This document shows positions 21,100 through 29,255 of a stretch of 64,000 nucleotides of DNA, in pieces. Source of the stretch: Candidatus Saccharimonadota bacterium (GTDB lineage Bacteria; Patescibacteriota; Saccharimonadia; Saccharimonadales; Saccharimonadaceae). Numbering within the stretch: position 1 is the first letter of the stretch; each line of letters begins with the position of its first letter. Under the pieces are notes generated by a model, which was given only the letters and a program-made list of their open reading frames with translations, made no database searches and had not been told where the DNA came from. The stretch covers positions 62,001 through 126,000 of the forward strand of contig JAQBRV010000004.1 in NCBI GenBank assembly GCA_028286285.1, read 5' to 3'. A program made the translations under genes and the position numbers.

Positions 21100-21363
21100 T
21101 TAGTCCTTTTTGTTCCTCCCCTCAGACGAAATCTTCCTCCTCGTCTTCTTTCCCCATCCAGCAAGCTTTACAATCGCTTTTCTTGTAAATTCAATACTCT
21201 TTTTGGCCCACCACGTAATCGGATCCCAAAACCAATTAGACACCCGCTTGAGTAAGAATGCCTTTTCGTCTGTCTTTCGTTGAATTTTACCGGCAAGGTA
21301 GGGTGAGATAATCCCAACAACGAATATGACGACACCAACGATAATGAGTAGTATACTGCCCAT
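21100..21363 (-). CDS. Small membrane protein, unknown
   Basis: The 87-residue product has one long N-terminal hydrophobic segment (about 2-24) followed by a strongly basic amphipathic tail (KKTRRKISSEGRNKKD end). No family recognised. TATACT on the minus strand ends six bases before this ATG, which decides it over upstream in-frame starts. Confidence 0.65.
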   Translation of the reverse strand: MGSILLIIVGVVIFVVGIISPYLAGKIQRKTDEKAFLLKRVSNWFWDPITWWAKKSIEFTRKAIVKLAGWGKKTRRKISSEGRNKKD

Positions 21364-21369
21364 GTATAT

Positions 21370-21375
21370 AGTATA
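21370..21375 (-). promoter_or_regulatory. Leaderless -10 box of gene 21100-21363
   Basis: TATACT on the minus strand, six bases before the ATG. Confidence 0.65.
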
Positions 21376-21430
21376 GGCCTCACATTGTTGAAATTCCATC
21401 ACTGTTAGTCTATAATCTGTGAAGTAATAT

Positions 21431-21506
21431 GCGGGTGTAGCTCAGTTGTTAGAGCGCTTCCTTGCCAAGGAAGAGGTCGAGAGTTAGAGTCTCTTCACCC
21501 GCACCA
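21431..21506 (+). tRNA. tRNA-Gly (GCC), integration site
   Basis: The acceptor stem GCGGGTG pairs with CACCCGC, the anticodon loop TTGCCAA gives GCC, and CCA is encoded. The D-loop is AGTTGTTA (U at 19) and the T-loop TTAGAGT (A at 56), replacing the near-universal G19-C56 pair by U19-A56. No terminator follows the CCA; instead the 3' end of a serine recombinase gene runs antisense through the tRNA, so this is the left attachment site of the adjacent element. Confidence 0.9.
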
Positions 21507-23149
21507 CGAACGAAATCATTGGCATCAACGAACCCTTTCCAGGGTTCGCTTAGTTTATAAGACACTTGTGACCCCTTACGGAAGTCTCCATTCGCTGCCG
21601 TAATCGTAAAGTTAGAGAAGAAAATACGCAGTAGTGTATCCATAGTCTGCATGTTGCGTATTTTACCCAGTATAACGGGGGTAGATTCAAAAAGTTTGAG
21701 GTATTCTTCAAAGGTTGGAATTGAGTTTTTTACGTTGTCACGTAGTCTCAGATTCTTTTGATAATCACTCCTTAACACCTCGATTTCCTTCGTGTACTTG
21801 TCGAGGTCGTAGTGAGCTTTAAGCTCAGGGTTATCCCTAATGAGAACTTTTGTCTGCTCGTAAGCCCTCTCCTTATTTGCTGCCACAGTCCTTAGTCTGC
21901 CTATGGCGCTATCGAACTCAGCCTTCTTCGCCTCAACGGTCTTTTCGGCTCGTTTAACGAAGTCTGCGTAATTACTATTTGTTACAAAGAGGTAATCAGC
22001 AAAGAACTTCTGTGCAGCGTTAATCACCAACTCAGCTCTTGCCGATCTACCTTCCAACTCGCACCCTTCAGTTTCGCATTTATAGTAGTAGCGAGCGTTT
22101 TTAAGATTCCCTTCAGCGTCCCTCTTATTGATAAGCATGGAGGTCAAAGTCTTCTGGCAATGACCGCAGTATACTCGTCCGTTGAGCAATTTCGCTCGAA
22201 TTGTGCCACCACGGGGTCTCTGGCGAGCTGATATTTTAGTAACACTAAGCGGGTCAATCTTATTAATCTTGAAGAACTCCTCTGCGGTTATCATAGGTGT
22301 AAAACCGTATGTTTCCATCAGGTCAACGTGATTCTTACCCCATGCATGGATTCCAGTACTGTGAGGGTCTCTCAGTAGCTTCGACACATCATCTTTACTC
22401 CAGACGTGAGGTACTGGTTCGGCTCCCTGGCGCTTCTGGACAGTATAACCCTGCTCATTTATCCATTCTCGTATATCTTTCTGGGATTTTCCAGCAAGTG
22501 CCATTTCAAACATATGCTTAACCTTAGTGAAGTTTACTGGGTCGGGTTGGAAGTATCTGTCTGAATCGACAGTATATCCGTGCTTGAATTTCCCGATAAA
22601 CTCAGCGCCCTCAATAGCACGAGCATTACCCCTATCCACAGACTCCGCCAAATGTTCCGAGTACTGCTTCGCCATGACGAATGTTATCCCGAGCAGCATC
22701 TTACCTGCGGGGGTGTTCTCAAAAGTAAAGGTGGGGAAGCGCAGGTCTTTTATCAAACCCCTATCTACGAGGTCGATGATTGCTCCTGCCTCTTTCATAT
22801 TTCGGGATAGCCTATCAGGATGCCAAGCAATAACACCGTCAATATGTCCCAATTCTATATCTCGTATCATTTCTTTGAACCGTTCACGGGTATCCGCTAT
22901 TTTGGCTGAATAGCTTTCTTGATATACCTTAAATACATTTAGAGGATTAGATTCATCGGCAGCGACGACCCTTTCCATGCAGTCTTTTATTTGGTCTTCT
23001 ATAGAGGAAGATTGTCTGTCTTCGCTGGTTGTTGACTTCCTCGCATATAACCCATACCTTACAGTATTTGTGTCGACCTCACTTGGTCGCCCAGGTTGAC
23101 CTGCAAGTAAGAAGTCGAGTAATTGCTTTCTGTCTTCGCCTTGTTCCAT
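21449..23149 (-). CDS. Large serine recombinase (site-specific integrase)
   Basis: The 566-residue product has an N-terminal resolvase domain with the catalytic serine in YARKST (Ser39) and arginines in HPDRLSR, a recombinase domain, a zinc-ribbon-like segment (CGHCQ, then CETEGC), a coiled coil near 380-470 and a C-terminal region. Its last 18 codons lie inside tRNA-Gly, so the present C-terminus (after DANDFVRGA) is antisense tRNA. The element's own tail probably survives at 29245-29358. A minus-strand TATAAT ends seven bases before the ATG. Confidence 0.93.
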   Translation of the reverse strand: MEQGEDRKQLLDFLLAGQPGRPSEVDTNTVRYGLYARKSTTSEDRQSSSIEDQIKDCMERVVAADESNPLNVFKVYQESYSAKIADTRERFKEMIRDIELGHIDGVIAWHPDRLSRNMKEAGAIIDLVDRGLIKDLRFPTFTFENTPAGKMLLGITFVMAKQYSEHLAESVDRGNARAIEGAEFIGKFKHGYTVDSDRYFQPDPVNFTKVKHMFEMALAGKSQKDIREWINEQGYTVQKRQGAEPVPHVWSKDDVSKLLRDPHSTGIHAWGKNHVDLMETYGFTPMITAEEFFKINKIDPLSVTKISARQRPRGGTIRAKLLNGRVYCGHCQKTLTSMLINKRDAEGNLKNARYYYKCETEGCELEGRSARAELVINAAQKFFADYLFVTNSNYADFVKRAEKTVEAKKAEFDSAIGRLRTVAANKERAYEQTKVLIRDNPELKAHYDLDKYTKEIEVLRSDYQKNLRLRDNVKNSIPTFEEYLKLFESTPVILGKIRNMQTMDTLLRIFFSNFTITAANGDFRKGSQVSYKLSEPWKGFVDANDFVRGAGEETLTLDLFLGKEAL

Positions 23150-23156
23150 TCATGAC

Positions 23157-23162
23157 ATTATA
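23157..23162 (-). promoter_or_regulatory. Leaderless -10 box of the recombinase
   Basis: TATAAT on the minus strand, seven bases before the recombinase ATG at 23149. Confidence 0.65.
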
Positions 23163-23193
23163 AGGCTTTTATAATAGTTAGAGCTACTTTAGG

Positions 23194-23325
23194 CTATAGA
23201 ATAATTCGCACACCATCCAGAATCAGATAGGGTTTTTCCTCGGATTCATCGACTAGCAAATAGGAATCCAAGATTTGTACAACCTCAGAAATATCGACTG
23301 TTTTGGTTTTATTGGAGTTCTCCAT
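23194..23325 (-). CDS. 43-residue small protein upstream of recombinase
   Basis: An ATG-started frame of 43 codons reads MENSNKTKTVDISEVVQILD and ends in PYLILDGVRIIL. The composition is protein-like (acidic, helical, strand-like C-terminus). It is codirectional with the recombinase, 44 bases upstream. The position would suit a recombination directionality factor or small regulator, but nothing in the sequence proves this. Confidence 0.45.
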   Translation of the reverse strand: MENSNKTKTVDISEVVQILDSYLLVDESEEKPYLILDGVRIIL

Positions 23326-23478
23326 ATGGAGTCTTTTGCAAGACTTCCATGGTGAGAATCTTTAATGGTAGCGTAAAAAATATCGTGTATCTTTTGTACT
23401 ACTTTCACTATCCATTATAGGCTTTTTTCAACATTTTGTAAATGTTTTTATGCTTATTATTCATAATAATTACCACTG

Positions 23479-23838
23479 TTAATCCACTGTAGATTCATAC
23501 CTAGGCATAAGTCTACTAATAACGATTGGCTCCCGTCTCAAAACTTCCTGTGAAACAGCTCCTCGTTCCTGCTGATCGGCGAGCCAACCGATGGCTTGCA
23601 TGTTGCCTTGGAGTGCCTTATGAACGGTCGCTAGTACGACTGCTTTGGCGTAAGTCATTGATTTACCCTCAGTCAATTCGGCAATACTGCTTTTGGCGAG
23701 CACACTGCTATCAGCTTCTTGGTCGAGTAGTTCCTGAACAATCGTGGACATATTTTTACTGCCAGGTTTGCGACCTGATGGATTGCCTGATTGTCCTGGT
23801 GGCCAGGGTGTTAAATTTGGATATTTTTGTGTTTTCAT
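23479..23838 (-). CDS. DUF5681-like protein (terminase-small-subunit-like N-terminus)
   Basis: The 119-residue protein begins MKTQKYPNLTPWPPGQSGNP followed by SGRKPGSKN, the motif of DUF5681 proteins found in phages and mobile elements. The remainder is helical (MTYAKAVVLATVHKALQGN). The family may bind DNA. TATAAT lies 12 bases upstream of the ATG. The mobile-element context supports a role in the element rather than the host. Confidence 0.7.
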   Translation of the reverse strand: MKTQKYPNLTPWPPGQSGNPSGRKPGSKNMSTIVQELLDQEADSSVLAKSSIAELTEGKSMTYAKAVVLATVHKALQGNMQAIGWLADQQERGAVSQEVLRREPIVISRLMPRYESTVD

Positions 23839-24001
23839 GTGTCTATTCCTATTATAGCTAATTGGTTATTTCTCATCTGTTAGTTGCATTGTCCTGTAAC
23901 GCATTCTAAGGCGATTTAAGAGGTTTTAACGCGCGAAATGAGTATAGGGTCATCTTTATGTTTTGCCTCTGTTACAGGTGGCGTTTTTGGCAATTATTTC
24001 G

Positions 24002-24007
24002 TATAAT
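24002..24007 (+). promoter_or_regulatory. -10 box of the structured RNA
   Basis: TATAAT, placed about seven bases before the first paired base of the RNA fold at 24014. Confidence 0.6.
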
Positions 24008-24011
24008 AGCA

Positions 24012-24151
24012 AGGCTTAGACAAAATAATTCACGCCAAATTAGCATTCTTGTGATTGCTACGGTTTATGCGATAAAAGCAGCCGTAGCAAAACCCAGAAG
24101 CGTAAGCCGAAGGGCGTGATGGTCTAAGCAACCCGCTACGGTTGCTTTTTT
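24012..24151 (+). ncRNA. Structured RNA with intrinsic terminator, attenuator-like
   Basis: Nested stems are visible: GCTTAGAC (24014-24021) with GTCTAAGC (24122-24129); TCACGCC (24030-24036) with GGCGTGA (24113-24119); TTGCTACGG (24055-24063) with CCGTAGCAA (24082-24090). It ends in a terminator AGCAACC/GGTTGCT (24127-24146) plus six T. CCGTAGC can alternatively pair with GCTACGG inside the terminator loop (24135-24141), and AGCAACC recurs at 24158-24164 just before the next gene, giving competing folds. It may be a cis attenuator of the gene at 24184 or an independent small RNA. No known class was recognised. Confidence 0.65.
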
Positions 24152-24183
24152 GTTTCTAGCAACCGTTCAGCAGAAAAGTTGCT

Positions 24184-24843
24184 ATGACAAATACGACATC
24201 TCACAATCCATGGCAAAACCTCAAGCCACTCTATGTCTTACCAGAAGACTTTGCTGTGATTGCGGGTCATCGAAATTATTCTAACTTACGACTTGATGCG
24301 TTACCGAGTCAGGTGATTGGTGGTCTCGATAAGGCGGAAGTTATCTTTCTACTGTTAAATCCTGGCTTTAGCGAGGGTGACATTACTGTTGACCTACAAA
24401 TCCCTCATTTTGTTGCAGCTAATCGCCTAAACCATATAGACCCATATGGTTCGCCATTCTACTACTTCAACGGTGGCTTAGAGCGAACGGGAGGCTATAA
24501 GTGGTGGAAAAGAGTACTTAATCCTTTAATGCAGGGCGGTGTGACAGAGGATATGTTAAGGGAAAAGATTATGACGATTGAGTTTTTTCCGTATCATTCG
24601 AAAGATTGGATGGATTTACCCCAAGTTCCTTCGCAGCAGGTGGCGTTTGACTTAGTGCGCGAGGCTATTAAAAGGAAGAAGACTTTGATTATTCGTAGCC
24701 CCCAAAGATGGCTAGAAGTAATACCCGAATTAGCCACATATCCTTATGTAACATTCAGGAGCAATCTAAACGTAACGGTGTCGCCCAAGAACGTAGGCGA
24801 AGTGAACTTCAACAACATAAAGAATCTTATAATGGGAGAATAG
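24184..24843 (+). CDS. Uracil-DNA-glycosylase-fold protein (distant)
   Basis: The 219-residue product has a motif VIFLLLNPGFSEGD (about 53-66), like the first active-site loop of the uracil-glycosylase superfamily, and a downstream IEFFPYHSKDW. These are typical of UDG-like proteins found in mobile and defence regions. Which base, if any, it excises cannot be told. It is the first gene after the structured RNA and is followed two bases later by the gene at 24846. Confidence 0.55.
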   Translation: MTNTTSHNPWQNLKPLYVLPEDFAVIAGHRNYSNLRLDALPSQVIGGLDKAEVIFLLLNPGFSEGDITVDLQIPHFVAANRLNHIDPYGSPFYYFNGGLERTGGYKWWKRVLNPLMQGGVTEDMLREKIMTIEFFPYHSKDWMDLPQVPSQQVAFDLVREAIKRKKTLIIRSPQRWLEVIPELATYPYVTFRSNLNVTVSPKNVGEVNFNNIKNLIMGE

Positions 24844-24845
24844 TC

Positions 24846-25223
24846 ATGAACGAAGAATACAAGCTCATACCACTCCAGAAAACGCAATCAATTCCAGTAA
24901 GTTGGAGGTTCACTCAGGAAGAATACGATAACATGGCCAAAGGTCATCGCTCTAACTGGTGTGTATTCTTGCGTGACGATGTTGTGCATGTTTGCCGAAT
25001 TGGAGGAGAAGAGTTTTATCGGTTTACGGTAAGTAAGACTGGCGATGGGGTCTATGCGACCGACGACCTAGAAGCATATATACCCGATGACTTCTATGAG
25101 TCTGCAAGGCAGCATGGATGGACAGACCAGGAAATCGAACGACACCAAGCAGAGTTGAGAGAGTCTGTGATTGAAGAGACTGTTGGATTACTTGCAAGTT
25201 ACTTCAATATCAATACGGCTTAA
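24846..25223 (+). CDS. Hypothetical protein in element unit 1
   Basis: The 125-residue protein is acidic and soluble, with a beta-rich first half (VHVCRIGGEEFYRFTVSKT) and a helical C-terminus. No family recognised. The ATG at 24846 follows a GGGAG site and starts two bases after the preceding stop, so it is cotranscribed with the UDG-like gene. Its end overlaps the convergent gene at 25220 by four bases. Confidence 0.65.
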   Translation: MNEEYKLIPLQKTQSIPVSWRFTQEEYDNMAKGHRSNWCVFLRDDVVHVCRIGGEEFYRFTVSKTGDGVYATDDLEAYIPDDFYESARQHGWTDQEIERHQAELRESVIEETVGLLASYFNINTA

Positions 25224-26092
25224 AAACCGTATTTTTCTTGTAGCTCAATGTATTTTTTATCGTGCGACTTATCAATGTCGCGGAATATTTTAAGTTCGAC
25301 GCCTTTTTTGAGCTTTTGAGTTCGATTAACGATTTGAAGGAATGCTACTAAGAACTTGTAGGCTGTTTGTGCAGCACGTACAGTTTCATAAATTGGCGCA
25401 TCTAATCTAATTTCGAGATAGGCTTTTGGCTCAATCCTGCTGTTATTCATATTACCTAATACAGTCGAGTGAGTATCGCCTGAAAGAATAGAATAAACGC
25501 CACGGTAATCAAATTGGGTCAGTGTTTTATAATCGGGATTCTTGGCTAAATTAGAATCATCTATTTTTTTCAAACGTGCGAGAAGTGATTTGTATGAATC
25601 AAGTCTGATAGTGGGATGTGACTCACTGAACTTTTCTAGCTCAGCTCTTCGTCTGGCGATAGTCCTGGTTATAGCTTCATCAGAAATAGTTCTTTTCCAA
25701 GTTTCAGCGTTTGGATAAGCCGCACGGAGTCTTTGAACATCTGTCCATGTGCCTAATTGCTGCTTGGATTCCGAAGCAAGTCTAATCTTTAAGTTGATAT
25801 TAGACACTTCTAGGTTGATAAAATCGTATTCTGCTAACGTCTCCCACATAGAGCGAATCAGTATGTTGCTTGCGTTGCCTTGGTTGGCTCTAGTTAACGC
25901 AAGAATAGCATCTGCTCTCTGATATAAAGCACTAAAAGTGTTATAGCGAATAACCGTCTTAGCTTTAACATAGTGCTTGTAGCTGGCTGACTCGAGCAAT
26001 TCCTTAGCAAATCCGAGTAAACTTTCGAGGTCTGAAATTACCTCGTCTCTTAGCTGATTAGTATCTCTTACATATTCTGTTTCACTTGTCAT
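25220..26092 (-). CDS. DUF5677 family protein
   Basis: The 290-residue all-helical product has the DUF5677 features RSMWETLAEYDFI and YSILSGDTHST, with conserved Arg, Glu and His. Family members are common in defence islands, but their activity is unestablished. The ATG at 26092 is preferred to the upstream frame because the promoter elements (minus-strand TATTAT/TATAAG at 26103-26111) lie within the longer version. It is divergent from the HEPN operon and shares an overlapping promoter with it. Confidence 0.75.
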   Translation of the reverse strand: MTSETEYVRDTNQLRDEVISDLESLLGFAKELLESASYKHYVKAKTVIRYNTFSALYQRADAILALTRANQGNASNILIRSMWETLAEYDFINLEVSNINLKIRLASESKQQLGTWTDVQRLRAAYPNAETWKRTISDEAITRTIARRRAELEKFSESHPTIRLDSYKSLLARLKKIDDSNLAKNPDYKTLTQFDYRGVYSILSGDTHSTVLGNMNNSRIEPKAYLEIRLDAPIYETVRAAQTAYKFLVAFLQIVNRTQKLKKGVELKIFRDIDKSHDKKYIELQEKYGF

Positions 26093-26104
26093 AGCTCTAA
26101 GCCT

Positions 26105-26110
26105 TATAAT
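26105..26110 (+). promoter_or_regulatory. -10 box of the HEPN operon, overlapping divergent promoter
   Basis: TATAAT on the plus strand ends six bases before the ATG of a 12-codon leader frame. The same bases contribute to the minus-strand box of the DUF5677 gene, so expression of the two units should be mutually linked. Confidence 0.6.
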
Positions 26111-26116
26111 AGCAGT

Positions 26117-26155
26117 ATGTTGTTGAGTCAAATAACCAGATGGAATAACGAATAA
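26117..26155 (+). CDS. 12-codon leader peptide coupled to the HEPN gene
   Basis: The frame encodes MLLSQITRWNNE and its TAA overlaps the next ATG (TAATG). Its ATG lies six bases after TATAAT, so it would be the leaderless first frame of the mRNA and would deliver ribosomes to the HEPN gene, which has no Shine-Dalgarno site. It is too short to be judged by composition. Confidence 0.5.
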   Translation: MLLSQITRWNNE

Positions 26156-27156
26156 TGAATAACTCGCGACGGCTTCCGAGCTATATAGTCCCTATGGAGG
26201 AAATTGTTCTCGATAAATTACGCGTTATTCCCGCCGAGCCGGTAATCGTAAATGATGATTGGCAAAGAAATCACAGGTCTGGCTCGATAATCATTGAAGA
26301 AGATGGCCATAATGGTCTGATTGATAATTGGGTATACTTCCATGCACTCCTGGCGGATAGCAGACTACCAGTTTATGCGCTCCATGCAAAGGGTGAAGAA
26401 GCGAGCAGTTTTCAGATTAACGAGTTCGATAATGAGGATAATGTAAATTTAGTTCCGAGAGTCATAAACTTCGACTCGGAAGATTTGTTACCAGCAGTGT
26501 ATTTGGACTACGAGGAGCCACCAGAAGTTTCTTACAAAAAGGCTTATGATGCCTATATAAAACAAGGTAACGTATACTTTTCAGCACTAAAAAACTACTT
26601 CGTCGCGCAAGACATTAACTTTAATAAACGACTACGTAACATAGACAACTCATATTGGCAGATAGTAATGCTGGTGTCGACCTTGGAAGCATTGCTACCT
26701 CCTCCTGTATTTTGCAAAGGTAAATGCGAGACATGCGGTAAGGGTCTATCCCATGTGTTGAATGACCCTGGTAAAGACTGGAACGAACTACTCTTTAACA
26801 AAATTACGGATAAAAAGATAAGAAAACAATATAGGGATGTCTTAGATGAAGCACGTTATAAGATTCGCAACGACACCGTACATAACGGCTTAGCACCTGG
26901 AAACACTTTTTGGAAGTCACCTTCTCTACCTGATGGCGTTACGGAGTATACAACCACGAAGTCTCTCGAAAAATATAAAACAGACAGATATTCTTTAGAA
27001 AGTTTTATCGACCAATTGAAACAAGTCTGTAGGTACTTACTATTAAATCAGTTCATCGTGTGCGACATATTTCCATCGCTGAAAGGGATAGAAGTGCATA
27101 GCTTTTCCGCAACATCAACCGAGTCGAATTTTACAATGAATATAGAGATTAATTAG
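26155..27156 (+). CDS. Apea-like HEPN domain protein
   Basis: The 333-residue protein has an N-terminal beta-rich region and a C-terminal helical domain containing WQIVMLVSTLEALLP (about 168-182), three cysteines (187, 191, 194) and the HEPN motif R-x4-H in KIRNDTVHNG (Arg238, His243). Apea-like HEPN proteins such as ApeA are RNases that arrest translation during phage infection. That role here is inferred. It heads a three-gene operon with gaps of only 11-12 bases. Confidence 0.7.
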   Translation: MNNSRRLPSYIVPMEEIVLDKLRVIPAEPVIVNDDWQRNHRSGSIIIEEDGHNGLIDNWVYFHALLADSRLPVYALHAKGEEASSFQINEFDNEDNVNLVPRVINFDSEDLLPAVYLDYEEPPEVSYKKAYDAYIKQGNVYFSALKNYFVAQDINFNKRLRNIDNSYWQIVMLVSTLEALLPPPVFCKGKCETCGKGLSHVLNDPGKDWNELLFNKITDKKIRKQYRDVLDEARYKIRNDTVHNGLAPGNTFWKSPSLPDGVTEYTTTKSLEKYKTDRYSLESFIDQLKQVCRYLLLNQFIVCDIFPSLKGIEVHSFSATSTESNFTMNIEIN

Positions 27157-27167
27157 GAGGAATTAAG

Positions 27168-28454
27168 ATGCCAACAGTTAACGGAAATATATATCCTGAC
27201 TTAAAAATACATCCATCAGCAAATGAGATATTTCGAATAGCGTTGCTGAGTGTCGATGAAGAGCATTTGTTTGAAATGATGAAAAAGCTGGATGTTCTAA
27301 AATACTACTTAAGTGACATAGGCGTGGGATTCGAAATTGAAGTGAATGTGGTCAATAGCGTAGCAACCGACTCTCGAAAAGAAGAGCTTGGCTATAAGGT
27401 TTTCGATGACCTTAATAATGAGAAGGAGGCGGTTCTTTCATATGCAACAACCAATAATATCGATTTGATTTATTCGGATGACGAGTCATTCATTCGTGAA
27501 TTGTACGCGGCGGGCAAGCCGTTTCAGTATGCCGATAGTTTGCTTCAACTCGAAAATGAGATTGATGCATTTGTAGCTGGAAAGAACGTAGCTTGGGATT
27601 TTAATCATCCTCTATGGAATGCGTCATGGTTTTCAAAATATATTGAGATTCAACCGTTAATGGGTAATCTAAGGGAACTCCACGACTCAACTCAAAGACT
27701 TAATTATACGCCACAGCAATCAACATACGTTAGAGCCTTGCAGCACAAAGCAATGCAGCTTAGGCACAGTGAAGAAATTATATTGTCGCTCATTCAGAAG
27801 AAGAATTATGCGGAACGTAATTACATGCGGACTGATTCATATGGCTATGAGAGCTATTATGACTATTCTTTTGAGATAGACTTTCAACTTACTAATTTTT
27901 ACATTCTGCTTTCAGGAACTTTCGATATTATTGGTAGATTGCTTACGAGCCTTTACGATATTAAGGGTAAAGATATTCGCCCGAACATAGAGCATGCAAA
28001 CTTCTTAAAAGTTTTGGAGTCTAAGAATAAAGATTTGTATGATTTTTATTCCGAAAAAGAAATGAATAACTGGATGGTATGGATTAAGCGAAAACGTAAC
28101 TATGTAGCCCATGAATCCGAAGCCAGTTACACTACAGTGTATAAGGCTAAAAAACAGAAGATTTCGGACGCCGATATTGAAAAGAAAGTTAACGCGATGC
28201 AGAAGTGGGACGGCATTCGCTTGCTAGCGGGCGAGCAGTATGTTGAATCTCAGAAAGAGTTTGCAAGACATATTGTTAGGATGCATGAAGATAATGAGGT
28301 TTATACAAAAGAGGCAATGCAGGTAAACTATTATGATTCAGCGGAAAAAGAAGATGCCACAATGCTCTTCCATCCTCTTGTTGATACGAAGGCTGACTAT
28401 GATAAATATGAATCTCTCATTGATAACACCGCGAGGATATTGCTAGGGAAATAG
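27168..28454 (+). CDS. Second HEPN-type protein of the defence operon
   Basis: The 428-residue product carries WIKRKRNYVAHES near residues 306-318, an R-x4-H motif (Arg310, His315) in the helical setting expected for HEPN ribonucleases. Residues 225-260 hold an aromatic-rich segment. The N-terminal 130 residues are a separate alpha/beta region of no recognised family. An AGGAGG site precedes the ATG by six bases. Two HEPN proteins in tandem suggest a heteromeric nuclease or toxin-antitoxin pair, not shown. Confidence 0.6.
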   Translation: MPTVNGNIYPDLKIHPSANEIFRIALLSVDEEHLFEMMKKLDVLKYYLSDIGVGFEIEVNVVNSVATDSRKEELGYKVFDDLNNEKEAVLSYATTNNIDLIYSDDESFIRELYAAGKPFQYADSLLQLENEIDAFVAGKNVAWDFNHPLWNASWFSKYIEIQPLMGNLRELHDSTQRLNYTPQQSTYVRALQHKAMQLRHSEEIILSLIQKKNYAERNYMRTDSYGYESYYDYSFEIDFQLTNFYILLSGTFDIIGRLLTSLYDIKGKDIRPNIEHANFLKVLESKNKDLYDFYSEKEMNNWMVWIKRKRNYVAHESEASYTTVYKAKKQKISDADIEKKVNAMQKWDGIRLLAGEQYVESQKEFARHIVRMHEDNEVYTKEAMQVNYYDSAEKEDATMLFHPLVDTKADYDKYESLIDNTARILLGK

Positions 28455-28466
28455 TCCACAAATCAT

Positions 28467-29255
28467 ATGAAGTCTACAATAAATTCACATTTGGTCTCAC
28501 AGGTTTTACTGCGTCGATTTGCAGTTAAAAACGATGAGGATAAATGGGTTACTATTCAACACGATAAAGACCAAGGCAGTGAATCGATTAAAGAGGTTGA
28601 ACATGTTGCTTGCAAGGAGGTGCCGCGTAAGTTAATTCAGCTACTAGAAGCAGAGTGGTCGGATGAAATTGAAAAACATGCAAATAAAGCAATCAATAGT
28701 TTGGCTCATCATAATTGGACAGAAGCGCATTTTGCTACCATTAAAGACCTAATAGCACTTCATCTTATTCGTTCACAAGCATTCCAAATGGTTGAAGACA
28801 ATAAAGATGACTTGATGAATAGAATTAAAGTAATCCGAGACGAAGCGATGGAAGAAAACCCTGAACTTAGCGATGTATTTAACTATCTATATGAGAAAGA
28901 AGCTAGAGACGCTACATTGGATGTATCTATCGGGGTCTTGGTTGAATACATAAGAAAAACTCGTGATTTTCTCACTAAGCCAGAAATCGGTCTTGATATT
29001 GGATTCGCTCCAGAAGGTAAGGAATTTATTATTGGCGAGGTGCCTGTCATCTCTATTTTTAAAGATGGTAAAATAGCACCAATAACCGACGCAAAGTATG
29101 TCGGTATGCCAATAACGCCAAAAATAATCGTCACCCTTAAAACGAAGCCGACTAGAGACAAGCCAGTAACGTTGACACCAACCGAAGTTGACCGTGTGAA
29201 CCAGCTTCAAATGAAACATACATATAAAGTATTCTTTTCGAAGCCTAGTAAATGA
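28467..29255 (+). CDS. DUF4238 family protein
   Basis: The 262-residue protein starts with the DUF4238 pattern SHLVSQVLLRRFAV and has the later EFIIGEVPVISIF motif. Family members are frequent in defence islands, with unknown biochemistry. It ends the HEPN operon. Its stop overlaps, on the other strand, the stop of the orphan recombinase tail. Confidence 0.72.
   Translation: MKSTINSHLVSQVLLRRFAVKNDEDKWVTIQHDKDQGSESIKEVEHVACKEVPRKLIQLLEAEWSDEIEKHANKAINSLAHHNWTEAHFATIKDLIALHLIRSQAFQMVEDNKDDLMNRIKVIRDEAMEENPELSDVFNYLYEKEARDATLDVSIGVLVEYIRKTRDFLTKPEIGLDIGFAPEGKEFIIGEVPVISIFKDGKIAPITDAKYVGMPITPKIIVTLKTKPTRDKPVTLTPTEVDRVNQLQMKHTYKVFFSKPSK

Noticed and set aside
24012-24183. Retron or CRISPR-associated RNA
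   Set aside because: No reverse transcriptase or Cas gene is nearby and there is no repeat-spacer periodicity anywhere in the window.
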